A stretch of DNA of 64,000 nt, from positions 71,506,368-71,570,367 of the forward strand of contig NC_058337.1 in the NCBI RefSeq assembly GCF_905475395.1. The letters run 5' to 3'. Below are positions 33,284 through 45,629 of the stretch, one piece after another. The position numbers were made by a program, and so were the translations under genes. A model generated the notes under the pieces. The model was not told where the DNA came from. It worked only from the letters and a program-made list of their open reading frames with translations, and made no database searches. Within the stretch, counting starts at the first letter, position 1, and the number at the start of each line of letters is the position of its first letter. The DNA is from Chrysoperla carnea. Taxonomy: Eukaryota > Arthropoda > Insecta > Neuroptera > Chrysopidae.

Positions 33284-36200
33284 TCATAAAATTAATAATT
33301 TTGAAATAATATTAAGAATTTTTTGATGATCATCATCCGATGTTATTCCAATATCAATCATATCTTGTATCGTAAGAGTTAAAAACACTTCATAATCTAT
33401 TTCTTCACTAATAAATAATGGAACTAATTTACCAAGTCCATTTGTTTGTAAAATCGTTATTATTTTAAAAAAGCTTTCGTTTGGACATTTATATTGTTGT
33501 GCATCTAAATTGAATACCACTTTACTGAAAAAAAAATTATTCAAATTGAATATCGTAGTTTACTTGGATATTTTATCAAAAATTTTTCATATAATTCAGT
33601 CAAATTAAACATTGAACGCTGCATACGCATATTTCAGTTTTTGTCGATTTTGATCAGGAAAAACTGGTTTTCACCAGAGATTGTGGATTTATTTTTAAAG
33701 TAACTTAAATTTTCAATTATTTAATGTCAAAACGGCTTTTTATGACTTACGGTTTTGGAGATACAGCTCCGAAACTACCTGTACTATAAAAACCTCAAAT
33801 TATTCTGACCTCAAATTGTTGCAAATTTAATCTACTTTAAAAATGGATCCACAATCTTTGATGGAAAACAATCCTTCCAAGTTAAAATCTACAAAAACTG
33901 ATATAAGGTCAAAATTTTGGAGTTTTTGTTGAACCCTGTTTAATATACAGGGTTGATATTGATTTGGATAAAATACCATGTTCCATAAAAAAATACCGTT
34001 CCAGTAAATGTCCATACGTAATTGTAAATAGACGCGCGGAACCCTTAAGTTTAAAGAATATAGTAACTAACCTATCCAATTGTAAATTCGAATTTGTATT
34101 TACCATTTTATTGCCATCCTGGTTTATAGAAAGAGGACTTTTAATTGTTTGTTGGACGACATAAGTTTTAGTAACTTGTTGGTAAATATTCCCATTATAA
34201 TTTGTGGTAGTTGTTTGCTGTTTTTGAGCAATTACAGTCTTAGTACACGTGGTTTTTGGCGAAATTGGCTTAGATGAACATTTTACTGGAACCAAATTTG
34301 TTTTCTTATCCATCATCATTGGAGATAAACGATGTGCACTTCTATTTCCAACTGAACTGAGGTTTGGTGATGTACGTTGTAAATTTTCAATTGTTGACAA
34401 GCGTTTTAAGCTATTATTTGATGCGGAACGATTTGAAATTTCAAAATCAGTTGGAAAAAATGTTTGTTTTTTATTTTTTTCAGTTGAACTAACATTCAAT
34501 ACCGTGCTTCTATTTCCACCTGAACTGAGATTTGGTGATGTACGTTGTAGATTTTCAATTGGTGATAAACGTTTTAAGCTATTATTTGATGCGGATCGAT
34601 TTGAAATTTCAAAATCAGTTGGAAAAAATATTTGTTTTTTATTTTTTTCAGTTGAACTAACATTCGGTGTTGTATTTCTATTTCCACCTGAACTGAGATT
34701 TGGTGATGTACGTTGTAGATTTTCAGTTAGTGACAAGCGTTTTAAGCTATTGTTTGATGCGGAACGATTAGAAAATTCAAAATCAGGTGGGAAGAATATT
34801 TGTTTTTTACTTCTTTCAGCTGAACTAAGATTCGGTGTCGTACGTTGTAAATTTTCAATTGGTGATTTACTTTTTAAACAGTTATTTGGAACTGAACAAG
34901 AATTACGGTAAAATTTTTCATTTAAATTTATCGTGTTTTTTTGTGTAGCCGTGGTACTGCCTAACCTGCCTGAATTTGGAGACACAAATTTTGTAGAGAT
35001 AATATTACATCCAGTTGGAGACTTTTCTACCACAAAAGTATCATTGGTTACGCAACCAGATGTATTTTCAAAAGCAGTTGAAATCCTTCGTGTGTTATAT
35101 TTTGAATTTTCGTTAGGTGATTTGCTATTAAAATTTTCATTCGACTTTATTCGCCTTGGTACATTCATAGAACCACCCAAAATTGGTGTTTTATATTTTT
35201 TGGAAAAATTATTACGTTCATTTGGCGAATTTTCCAGTGAAAATGTATCGTTATTTAAGAAAACCGGGGAAATAGGAGACAAATCTAGTGATGAAACAGA
35301 TCCTGATACTCCTGAACCAGTATTCGGCATCGTTGATATTGAAATGCGTGGATTTGGAGATACAATGCTTGGAATTGATGTTGAACTATTATCAATTAAA
35401 GTGCTTGATATAAAATTTTTGTTTGGGCTGCTTAATCGACGAGAATTTTGAAGAAAAGCCATTATCTGCTTATTATGAATTATTTTTGCACAATCAAAAG
35501 CTGTTATTTCTGAAATTAAAAAGTTTGAATCAAAAAGCTTAAGTTTTTATCTCTTATCCCAATATTTAACCACAGTATTTGTAGGTGTATTTTTAAATTG
35601 TTTTTGAATAATTCCTCTTAAATAAATGAATATATTGCTTTTGTATCTATGATATCGTAAAAATTTCTAAAAATATTCTTCATATAGAGAACTTTTTTAG
35701 TACCTACACAATTTACTGAATCTGAATACAACACATTCAACTCTTTATCGACATGGGGGTGGAAATAAAGCGTGTTTCGTAAAGCGTTTCAATAAGATTA
35801 CGAAATGCCGATGTAAAACTACTTTAATATTCGAAAGCAATATTTTAAAATTGGGTATATTTAATCGTATTTAATAAATTCAATGAAATTGTCATAAAAA
35901 AACGTACCAAATAAATAAAATCCATACCTGTTCGAATAGACTGATGATTTATATTAAAAGATTTCGATAAAAAGAACTGTACTAATTCCGTATGTCCAAA
36001 TAAAACTGAAAAGGTCAATGGTGAGATTGGATTTTCAAAACCATGTAAATTACATCCAAAATGCAGCATACATCCAAATAATAATTCCACACTTTTCAAA
36101 TCACCATGAGCACATGCTAACGATATAGCTGTTAAACCTTTAAAAAAAATACAAAAATTAATTTGTGAAAATCACAACAAAAATTGCAGAATTCATCTCA

Positions 36201-36469
36201 CCGTATTTATTCTTTTTTAAAATATCAACGTATTTACATAAAAATTCTACACAATTAAAATGTCCAAATCTTGCCGCTTGCATTAATGGCGTCCAACCCA
36301 TAAAATTTTGTGCATTGATATCAGTATGATGCGTTCGATCCAAATAAAAATATTGTAATAAATCTAAACGACCTGTAGCTGCAGCAACATGTAATATTGA
36401 GTTACCATCATCGTCTAAGCCCCAATGTTCAATAAAATTATTACGTTTGATTTTTTTATTTTTGGCCAT
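33284..36469 (-). CDS. ANKS3: Ankyrin-repeat and SAM-domain protein (ANKS3/ANKS6-like)
   Basis: Four exons, 36202..36469, 35928..36137, 34072..35509 and 33284..33524, join in phases 1, 1 and 2 and give 718 residues. About five ankyrin repeats fill the first 180 residues (for example GNSILHVAAATGRLDLLQYF, GWTPLMQAARFGHFNCVEFL, ITAFDCAKIIHNKQIMAFL). A long Ser/Asn-rich linker follows, and a C-terminal SAM domain with the diagnostic FLTLTIQDMIDIGIT, very like ANKS3 FLTLTESDLKEIGIT. In vertebrates ANKS3 and ANKS6 form a nephronophthisis-linked complex at the ciliary inversin compartment. Human ANKS3 continues past its SAM with a coiled coil that is missing here. The linker contains about three 56-residue tandem repeats. 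Orthology to ANKS3 versus ANKS6 is not settled; the architecture is secure. Confidence 0.8.
34330..34885 (-). repeat. 168 bp tandem coding repeats in the ANKS linker
   Basis: About three copies of a 56-codon unit (KKQIFFPTDFEISNRS, then NNSLKRLS and ENLQRTSPNLSS), with partial units on both sides. The copies differ at few positions, so the array is young or is being homogenised. The unit length is a multiple of three and keeps the frame. The complementary strand is open through the array and past it, which is a composition effect. Confidence 0.85.
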
Positions 36470-37985
36470 TTGTTAATAAAAAATATTGTTCATCTTTCAT
36501 GTACATTATATTTTTCTAAATAATCAAAATTATTATTCAAGATTGTTTTTAATTTATTCCGATTATATAAGCTTTTTTGAAATATTTCTTGAAAACAACA
36601 GTAAACAAATAACATGAAATACACTGATCATCAAAATAATTGAGTCACTTATAATTTTTTGTCGGGGATTCGTTGTACTTTCAAGTTTTCGAACCAAAAT
36701 TCATACATTTCGTCTATCACTTCTCTTCTTATTTCCAATGAAGTCAGTGCGGTGTAAGAAATTTGATCGAAATGAAATGATAGCATACCCATATAAACCA
36801 CTCACCGCTTTTTATTTAAATTTATCACCATAAGTCTTAAATCATGAAAGATCCCCATTTCATACTATGTTCCAAATTTCCAATTTTTCTCAACGATCAT
36901 TTTTGGCAATATTCACAAGAATATCTCTTTTTTCAAAATTCAAACACCTAGTGTATTTAAAAAAAGACACTTTACCAATTATAAGTGTACCTATATTTAC
37001 AAATTATCATTATTTTAACGTTATCTTCCATTTGAAGAAGTTTTGCTGTTATAACTTGGACTAGCATAATTGCATCCTTGCCCTCACTAATATAACGCTG
37101 AAAAGTTTGTTTGGTTGAACGCGCTAATCTCAGGAACTACTGGTTCGAAATTCAAAATTATTTTATTATTGGATAGCCTATTTATCGAGGAAGGCTTTAG
37201 TCCGAAAAACATCACGCGCTAGCAATTTCTCGCTCGCTTCGGTGGTCGACATCGAAAACTACTGAATGGATTTTAATGCAACTTTACAATATAATGTAGC
37301 TTATTTATTAGAATAACACATAGACTATAATTTATAAAGGCAGATGTTACCCGCTCGCTTCACTGTACGATTTCTATTTTAAAAGCAAAATAATTTGGTT
37401 GTATAAGAAAAAGTAACATTCATTTCTAGTGTTATGCATGGGAGAATAATTAAGATCGTCCAGCGAAGCAGACGGGTTAGGCTAGTGATATTATAAGTCA
37501 TTCAATTTCATTAAAAAAAAAATGTAGATAATAAAATGAATATTTTATATTTGGGATTCATTAAAAATAGTTCTCTCTCTAGATTTAGCTCCTCGAGTCC
37601 TCGTACAGTAGGTACTATCTACTGTCGGCGTGCTTTAGTAAATTTGGCACACGGCTTGCACCAAACCTGCACGATAAATCTAGGTTTATCACACATTGAG
37701 CTGCTTAAATATATAACTAAATAAACAACTTTTGATAAAAGTAGGATTAAACACAAAATTTGTACAACAAATGTAATAATTTTATTAACATATTTTCTAA
37801 AACAAAATCTACAGGAGATATTTAACAATTATTTTAAAAGTTTTTAACTAACTTTATTTTATTAAACAATGTTTACGAATTTTCCATGTAAAACACTTCA
37901 ATATATTATATTTAATACATAATATTACGATTATAAATTTTTCTTGGTAAATAAACTTTTTTAATTTCAAAGAATTATGGTTAAT
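36470..37985. other. Intergenic between ANKS-like and PGS1
   Basis: No gene is seen. The stretch 37170-37480 holds decayed repeat sequence with ATTGGATAGCCTATTTATCG and CGCTCGCTTC motifs typical of old dispersed repeats. Confidence 0.4.
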
Positions 37986-40122
37986 TTAAAAATAATTTTT
38001 AAATAAATATACAACAGCATGTACCCAATATGGTACTGGTCGATTTGTATCTGCTTCATATGAATTATTATACAAACTGGAACACTCCTCATGTAATTTT
38101 TGTGCTAGTTCGTCACTTTTGGTAACAATTACAATTTGTGTCTCAAGATCACGTTTTACAGAACGTGCACCGAAATTTGGTGAGCCAATAAACGTTAAAA
38201 CTGGATATTTGTGTTCAGGTAAATAATACCTAAAAATATTATGAGTTAAGACAAAATTAGTACCTGATGTGGAAAAAAAAACCACACATCTATGTTTACA
38301 GGCGTGTCGCAACGGATATTGAAATCTACCGAGTTCACGAAAAGTTTCAAACGTAAATTGTCTATTTTTATTAAAATAAATTTTCTTTTTGAACTTTTCT
38401 TCTATCTCTTATTACAATTTTGTAGATATATTTATTGAAAATGATAAGTGGATTGATTGAAAATATTAATTGAGTTCACGAAAACATTTTCAAATGTAAG
38501 TAATTTATTTTTAACGAAGTAAATTCTTTTTCTTTTGAATTTACTTCTGCCTCTTTCAATTTAAAACAAATTAATTGAAATGATGTGTGAAATCTATTGA
38601 GTTTACGAAAAAAGTTTCATACATAAGTTGTTCGTTTTGTATTTTAGAAACTTAAATTAATCACGATCCATGGAATTAAGAGATTTAGATTTTTTTGGTA
38701 CGTCTTTGGAAATACTATTTACGTCTAGACAAACAATTCTTATTTGAAACATTTTTCGAAAACCGAATGGTTTATATGAAGAATACTAAATATTTCCCTC
38801 TCTAAATGATGCACGAAAATAGTTAAATTTTGAAGAGAGAATACAAAAAAAAAAAAAAAAACTTACCACAAGCCTTTTGCATGATACGTCCAACCAGGTC
38901 GTAAATATTCAAATAATCGAATACTATCACTTTTACCATTAAGACGATCCTGAAACTTTTTTGCCAACAAACTATAAGCAGCTGGTATTCCTCCAGCCGG
39001 ACCTTTAGCTCCTTGAAATCCATTAGCCTAAATTTTTCAAATCCGTTTTGTAAATCTTTACTTTATAGGTTCGAAAATATAAAAAAAAAATACCTTTGGA
39101 TGTGCCATTAAAACTCGACATTGCGCCGAACGTTTATCAATTAAAGTTTGCATATAATCATTGGTCAAATTAAAATATCCAGTGGCCAAATAAATTGTAG
39201 AATTTGGTTGAGCTCGGGAAAAAAAAGTTTTCGTTACTATACTATCATTATGCACGTTTAATTGACCCATTTCAACTAATGGGAAAATCCATGAATCCTT
39301 TGTGCTTAGAGTATTATCAAATTTTTGTACTTCAGCTGTACGATTTAATAAACTTTTAATCTTGGAACTTGCTTCATGTACAAATTTTTCTTGACTACCC
39401 GAATACGGTAAATGTGACCATTTCTTTGACAAACCAACGTTGTTTTGTTCATCAACATTTAAACTAAACTCTTGCACCGATGTAACTAATTCATGATAAA
39501 AATCTGCTAATTTTTTATCCTCAATTACATAATATCGATCTTGACGATTTGTGAAATAATCATTGGATAAATTTGCTCCACTAATAATTAAGGAGTCATC
39601 AAATATATACAATTTCATGTGTTGTAAGCCAACTAATTCAACCCAACGTGGGGGTAAAATTTTTCGATATAGCCCTCGCAACGCTGGTGTATGATACAAT
39701 GATAAATTCACTGAATTTTTATGCTGTTGAATTAACGGCAAGAGAATGGTGCGAGAGTTTACGTCTCCGCGCGATCCACGTGAGAAATCTAATAAAATAT
39801 TCACACTAAGTGTGCCATTTTTTAGGTAACGATTGTTTAATATTGTATCGACTAGATTTTTTTCTAATGGTCCTGTACCCAAATATAGACTTGCTAAGGT
39901 TATTCGTTTCGTTGCCGTCGAACATTTTTCCACTAAACTGTTATAAAAATGTTGTGGGGTGTTCATAATTTGAATGCAGGTGCTGTTCACTGGAAAACAT
40001 GGAGCCAACGAATTTAACCATGTTATTGAATTACATCCAGTATCTGTTGTTATATAATTTGTTTTATTCAAATCTGTTGTAGATTGTTCAACTAACGTTG
40101 CTAACGCTCGTCTCAATATCAT
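37986..40122 (-). CDS. PGS1: Phosphatidylglycerophosphate synthase, mitochondrial
   Basis: Three exons, 39094..40122, 38867..39027 and 37986..38229, join in phases 0 and 2 and give 477 residues (human PGS1 is 556). It condenses CDP-diacylglycerol with glycerol-3-phosphate to phosphatidylglycerophosphate, the committed step toward cardiolipin in the mitochondrial inner membrane. It belongs to the phospholipase D family. The first HKD motif is HMKLYIFDD (from residue 168) with SGANLSNDYF. The second is split by intron 2: YHAKGLW (His392, Lys394), then TFIGSPNFGARS. Exon 1 also has the family string LASLYLGTGPLEKNLVD. The N-terminus (MILRRALATLV) is short but basic and suits a targeting signal; an upstream exon cannot be excluded. 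Confidence 0.93.
38325..38670. repeat. Three-unit degenerate tandem repeat in PGS1 intron 2
   Basis: Units start near 38327, 38472 and 38597 with (A/T)TGAGTT(C/T)ACGAAAA, then TTTCA(A/T)A and a T-rich block with TTTTTCTTTTGAA. Spacing is about 145 and 125 bp. Confidence 0.6.
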
Positions 40123-40656
40123 CTACAAAAAATCAGATTTTTAAATTAATAAAAATTCAATATAATTCAAATTTTCTATCAAAGAATTACATTTTTGTGT
40201 AATGAAATTAGAAAAAAAAATATGTTAAGCTTTTAAAAATAATTTAATTTGAATATTTCACTCATTGTTCCTTAGTAATAACATAAATCAAATTTTCAAA
40301 TTTTGACGTTTAAAAATTGACATAATTAAATTTTGAAATGTATTCGACATTCCTGCTAAAGAAGACTCTATCTACCGAGTTAAATTGGAACTTTTTTACA
40401 GGTCACTTTAAAATGCATAGATATAAAATATGGTATGGATGCATAATGAATAAAACTTTTTTACAGAAGAATGAATGGTTCATTGACAATTTATGAGAAA
40501 GTATTGCTACACTAGCTTATTTTTTAAATGTGTACTACCCACAAGTATAAAACTAACTTTTAAAAAGTCACTAGTTCACTCATGAAGCTTATAAGAAACC
40601 TTCATGAGTTCACTTTTAACAAGTGCAGTTAGGACTTGTGGCACTATGGAAACGAA
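40123..40656. other. Intergenic upstream of PGS1, small hairpin
   Basis: Contains the PGS1 promoter side. An imperfect inverted pair, TTCACTCATGAAG and CTTCATGAGTTCAC, lies at about 40575-40615. Confidence 0.4.
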
Positions 40657-40774
40657 CCCTTTTGAAGATATCGGTATTTGTCATATGTAGATTTCTAATT
40701 ATACGCCATAAGTGTTTATTATGACGTTATAATTAGAAATCCACACATGACAAATACCGACATCTTCAAAAGGG
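40657..40774. mobile_element. 118 bp inverted-repeat element
   Basis: CCCTTTTGAAGATATCGGTA and following bases form about 47 bp of inverted repeat with the right half (ending CCGACATCTTCAAAAGGG), leaving a centre of about 20 bp. Few mismatches. No clear target duplication. Confidence 0.7.
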
Positions 40775-40799
40775 TAAGTGCCTTACTCCAGGGGGCTTT

Positions 40800-41530
40800 T
40801 TGGACAACATTTCATACTCAGTAGAGTTGCTTATCTATTTATGTAATAAATTATCTCATGACAATTATTTGGAGATCAGAAAACATGTCAAAAGTACAAA
40901 ATTCCTGAAAGAAATGCTATTGGATATGAGGAATAAAGTTTCATTGGATTTGTATTCAAAATTGGATCACTATGAGGATGGAGCAGTATATATAAATTTA
41001 ACAGACAGAGATGTAAGAAGAACTATTGCTATTTTCAGAATGAACAGGTTTGTTTGGGAAAATAAGAAAAAGCGAAGTGGGGAGAGGATTTGTGTTCTGT
41101 GTAACGGAATTGAAACAGTCGAACATCTTATAGAAGAGTGCTATGGGACAGTAGGAAAAGAAAGGGGCGATCTTTACCGTCGCGGGTTGAATATAATACA
41201 AAATTGATTTTGGATGCTAAGAATATTGTAGATCTTAAAGCAATCTATAAATATTTACGCTTCATCTTGGACAAGCGCTCACAATATCTTTGAATTTCAA
41301 TCTGCCTTGTTGTACTTGTGACCAGATTTCATTTTATTCATTTATTTCTGATGGCCCATTTAGTTTAAAATTTCTATTATTTATATGTTTCATGATGTTT
41401 CTTTTTTTTTTTTGTGTACTGTGTTATCTTTCAGTTTTATTCTGATTTTCTGTGTATAAGTTATATAATGTTAACAATATTACTTTGATTAACCAATTGG
41501 CATAAAGTTTATTATTATTATTAATAATTT
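40800..41530 (+). mobile_element. 3' end of a non-LTR retrotransposon (LINE)
   Basis: An open frame of 135 codons reads SLDLYSKLDHYEDGAVYI, then RRTIAIFRMNRFVWENKKK and the zinc-knuckle-like CVLCNGIETVEHLIEEC, the usual RT C-terminal end. After a stop at 41205 another frame continues with LDAKNIVDLKAIYKYLRFIL to about 41290. A 3' untranslated part ends in a short TTA repeat near 41508-41525. It is 5' truncated and dead, but less decayed than the piece at 17.7-18.1 kb. Confidence 0.8.
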
Positions 41531-41630
41531 ATAATCTGTGCATATGGTAATCAGTTCAATCTGTAGTGTCAAGTAGGCAGGGTTCCAAGACATGAACATA
41601 ATTATAGGACACTAATTTTTCCATTTTTGA

Positions 41631-41691
41631 ACTATTTACATCCAAAACTAGTTAGTATATGTATCCATAACTAGTTTTGGATATAAATAGT
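41631..41691. repeat. 24 bp stem hairpin
   Basis: ACTATTTACATCCAAAACTA(GTTA) and its complement with one mismatch, loop of 13 bases. Confidence 0.75.
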
Positions 41692-41726
41692 ACAGAATTA
41701 CAAAATTCGTGTACTATAATAAATAA

Positions 41727-42240
41727 CAAGTGAAAACAAACAATTGACTTACTTAATTGTTTAAATGCCATGTATAGACAGTGTTGATGACGAAATCGTT
41801 TGTTTTTTGACGTCACGTAAATAAATAAAGATATCCACTCTTAAATAGCCACACACACATAACTGATATTCCCACATTAATATACACTATACAATTTGCA
41901 CCTAATTAGCGCCCTCTTGGGTAAACAGTGATGTTTACAAAAAAATGTTTCAAACAAAAGTTGTTTATTTTTTTATAAGGAACATATTTTACATTTAAGC
42001 TTTTGTTCTATCTCTGACGATTTAGAAGATGGGTCCTACGGACCCAAGACCCAATTGACCTATGTTGCTCATTTACGAACTCGATCTCACTTTTTATGTC
42101 CTAAGCACGCTATCAAAATTTCTTTTCGTTTTTGAGTAATCGTGTTGACAGACAAACGGACAGACGGAAAGGCGAACAGACAACCGGAAATGGACTAATT
42201 AGGTGATTCTATGAACATGGACTAATCTAAGTCTAGAAAC
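41727..42240. repeat. Dispersed repeat family A, copy 2
   Basis: Matches the ordered blocks of 15311..15720 (AAGTGAAAACAAAC, ATGTTTCAAACAAAAGTTG, GATGGGTCC) and continues through GATAGCGTGC-type (complement) and GACAGACAAACGGACAGACG to GGACTAATTAGGTGATTCTA. The right part, in complement, matches 48376..48500 and 55012..55240. Confidence 0.65.
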
Positions 42241-43243
42241 ATATGTTCCCTTATTAATGTCCGCGTTAGTTCGTAAAACTGCTACATAGCAACGCCACCA
42301 GTATCGAATCCAAACCACTGGCCAATAATTAATTAATTTTTTTTTTCAACAAATATTATTATCAATTAATTAATTTTTTTTATTAATTTAATGAAAATAT
42401 AAATAGAATTTATACAAAATTAAACTTGTTTATTTATTTTCTACTAGCGGTATATTTGGATTCTACATATGTAGCGCTGTCTAGTGTTTAATAATGTAAC
42501 TAAAACATTTTCATTAATAGACCCATGGTTTTGTCAGAAGACTATATATAGTATATGACTGTGGTTTGCCCACCATGGCAAGCCACGTCAAGGAATTTTG
42601 TTTAGTTCCCAGCCACTTATTCTTAGGCGCTGGGAAAGCTTCAATACAATCAATATAGACATAGAAAGGTACTTAATTTTATTTTTTTACGTCATATAGA
42701 TCTTTTATCCAATTATATAGAGATCAGTGCAATTGATATATTTAAAATAGACTATGTGTCTGTCTTTGCTGCCTGTATCACCGTAACTCTTAAACGGGTT
42801 AAACGATTTGAATGCGGCTTTTTTTTAAAGTAATTTGAAAGAGCACTCTTGGCTATGTTTCAAGAAAATCTGAGGGGGAGACGTCAGGGAGTTTTTAAAT
42901 TTTGTATATTTCACTTGCTTTAAAATGGATTAAATGCGTTTGGAAATGGTGTAAAATTGACCGTTTTTTTTATAAATTAACGAAAATAAATACAAAATTT
43001 CATAATCATTTTCATTCATTTTTCGTATCAATATATAACTATATTTTCGTATCTATAGAAATAAATAATTAATTATATAAATTAAAAAACAGTTTTTAAT
43101 TACCTTAATTATTATTAATATTGCCAAAATTATATAAAAACTGTTCAAAAATGAAAACATAATTATGTTTGCTTACGTTTAGTGTGTATGTTTAAAATAT
43201 TTTCACTTTAAAATAAAGTACAAACCCATAACTTTATAAATTA
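42241..43243. other. Intergenic, old repeat debris
   Basis: A stretch around 42755-42830 (GTCTGTCTTTGCTGCCTGTA, AAACGGGTTAAACGATTTGA) has the character of a decayed dispersed repeat. No gene. Confidence 0.4.
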
Positions 43244-43993
43244 CAGGGTAGTTCCCATCATATAAACTTATAAAAAAATATACTCAATATACTAAAAAGA
43301 AGTAGGGTACACAAAAATCCCCGACCTGTACTAACCGGAACCCATTCGACGCATGGTCAACCCGCGGATCACAGGTGAACGCAATCACAGGTTGAATGCA
43401 TCAGCCTGCAATTTTTTGTCATTCGCGTTCACTCTGTGATTTCATTTATCCTATGATCCGAAACATGGCGATGCCTCTAATGGGTTCGAGATATATTTCT
43501 TGGTTCTTGGAGAATTGACATTAGTCAACGAAATGACAGAAATTATAGCGTTGCTGGCTTTCTTTCGCACCGAAGTGAATATGCAGTATAACAAATTACA
43601 TAATTGTATTTGCCATTTTGTTAGATTTATTTTTTATAAATAAAACAGGTGTTAGAGGACTATTGCTACTTTTTGTTTGAGCAGATTTGGTTAACTTGAG
43701 TTGCTAGTATCCTTGTGTAGTGTCCATGGGTTCGTGTTAGCACGGGTCTGGTTCGGTTTTTGGCCCTTCGTTTATCTTTGGATCCGTGGTATCATTTTGC
43801 AAGCCTCTTTAAGGGTGCGTCTTAATTGTTAGCACGGATCTGCAGGTTTCCTGCGGGTTTTTGGCTCGACTTTCACCCTGTGATCTAGGATTTATTTATT
43901 AATGCAAAACATATAAGAAAATACGGTAAATACATTTATATTTAGTATGTTGAGTATATTTCTTTATATGTTTAAATGATGGGATACACCCTG
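43244..43993. mobile_element. 750 bp Tc1/mariner-type non-autonomous element
   Basis: The ends CAGGGTAGTTCCCATCATAT and the complement of the right end CAGGGTGTATCCCATCATTT form an inverted repeat of about 55 bp, continuing with ATATACTCAATATACTAAA. TA flanks both sides (43242-43243 and 43994-43995). The interior is more GC-rich than its surroundings and has no long ORF. Confidence 0.7.
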
Positions 43994-44052
43994 TAATATA
44001 TAAAGGTAATCTATATTTCATGGTAAAGTAAAAAATACTTTATAAACACCTA

Positions 44053-44925
44053 GGTAGAACTAGGCAAGGTATGCTCTTTTGCAGGTAGGAGTAGGATGGG
44101 GACATTCTTTCACTCTCTCGCACGGTACCCAGTCACCGCCATATTGCTTATTTATTTATAGTATAGGCGCTGAGTAGGTTTTCTATACAATTACAGGTCC
44201 TACCGAACAAGTAGTGTATTTTTTTTTTATATCGACGTATTTTGACCCGCTGAATCTGAATTTTCAGCTTGCTCATAGCTCAAAATGTGGGGAAAGTTGT
44301 TATAAACAAATAAATTGTTTATACGGCCATAACTCCTAAGTTATTGAAAATTTAGCATAATAGCATTCAACATGAAAAAGAAAATATTTTCTTTTTTTAT
44401 TCGTCTTGATAGGACCAATAGAACCGGAGATATTATTAAAATTATAAACAAAAATTATATTGCACAATAGGTCGGCGCAAAACGCTTGGTTTAAAACCTC
44501 CATAGATTGGCCAATTAATAATATTTTTGTACTCATTTTAAAGGTATGAGAAAATCCCAAATAATTATATATGAGAAAATTGCAAATTTGTTCTAGTTAA
44601 GAATGTTTTTGTAGGTACTCAGCGCCTACACTATTCCGTTCGAGCTGTCAAATTGGTCATTGTTTTGTTTACATATTATTGCAAAGTCGAGTTGTCTCAT
44701 AAAAAATTGAAAAAATCTGAGGCGGAAAAAGTTCATTAATCATTAATTATTCATTCATGTAAGGAATATTTTTCACACAAGGATTGTTCACACAAACGTA
44801 TTCATGTTTTTTACAACATTTGAATCAAGCAGCGGGAAAAAGCTAAAATGGCGTTGATCGGCACATGCACGAACTGAACCAAAACTCGTCTTATATCGAG
44901 TATACCTACCTTGTCTAGTTCTACC
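44053..44925. mobile_element. 873 bp element with inverted ends
   Basis: GGTAGAACTAGGCAAGGTAT at the left and the complement of the right end GGTAGAACTAGACAAGGTAG pair over about 25 bp. A second inverted pair further in carries GTAGGCGCTGAGTA on both arms. No ORF was recognised and the superfamily is unclear. Confidence 0.65.
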
Positions 44926-45225
44926 ATGGTCAACACAAGACATTATATACATACCATACAATAACATAACCTAACGGATACATACCTAGTAGTATCTACA
45001 AACTTTACAAACTAATAATATTAACATATAATTTTGATAATTGTTAAAGTAATTAAGGGTAAGCCAATTATGGTTCTTATCATTTAACCAATTATTTACT
45101 TCTAGATAAGAAAATAGTTCTAGATAAGTGAAAATGACAAAGAAATTTGAATTAATTTTATTTAATTAAATGAAAACTATCAATTTTTCACTATTTCCGC
45201 AAACAAATTCGTAATCTACGTAATA

Positions 45226-45629
45226 GTATATTACACATCTACTTAGCAAAAGTAAAGAATGTCCTTGGCTTGAAATGAGATCTGAGACTTTCTTTACTTG
45301 CTACCGTGGTGTGTATGCTATTTTTCTCCCCAGAGAGAGGCAGAAAGCGGCAACTTCGTTTTGCACAGCGGGACGAAAGTTGACACTGTGCACGGAGATA
45401 AGAAAAAATATGTTTTCTCTCCTCCAGCCAGAAAGTGTCAACTTTCGCCTCGCTATGCTAAACGTTGCCGCTCTCCGCCTCCATCGAGAAGAAAAATAGT
45501 ATACACACCACGGGAACAAATAAATTATGTCTCAGATATCATGTTCATTGTCGAACAAAGCGTAGCCGAGGGTTTTTCTTTACTTTTGAGGGCGATTCTT
45601 TAGTCTTGTTCCCTAGATGTGTAATATAC
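45226..45629. mobile_element. 404 bp GC-rich foldback element upstream of NUP93
   Basis: The arms start GTATATTACACATCTA at the left and end with the exact complement at the right. They pair through AAAAGTAAAGAA, CCGTGGTGTGTAT-CTATTTTTCT and GAAAGTTGACAC blocks, with indels of up to about 25 bp. Short open frames on both strands here are by-products of the arms. It ends 153 bp before the NUP93 start codon. Confidence 0.75.

Noticed and set aside
33827-34071. Extension of the ANKS linker exon past 34072 to the stop at 33909
   Set aside because: A good GTTAGT donor at 34071 and phase match to the SAM exon show this is intron.
34249-35451. Two long plus-strand open frames (220 and 172 codons) opposite the ANKS-like exon 3
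   Set aside because: They mirror the Ser/Asn-rich linker and its 168 bp repeats; the minus strand has exon borders, phase and recognisable domains on both sides.
39058-39093. PGS1 exon 1 reading to the stop at 39058
   Set aside because: A GTATTT donor after HPK and an exact phase match to the next exon restore the second HKD motif.
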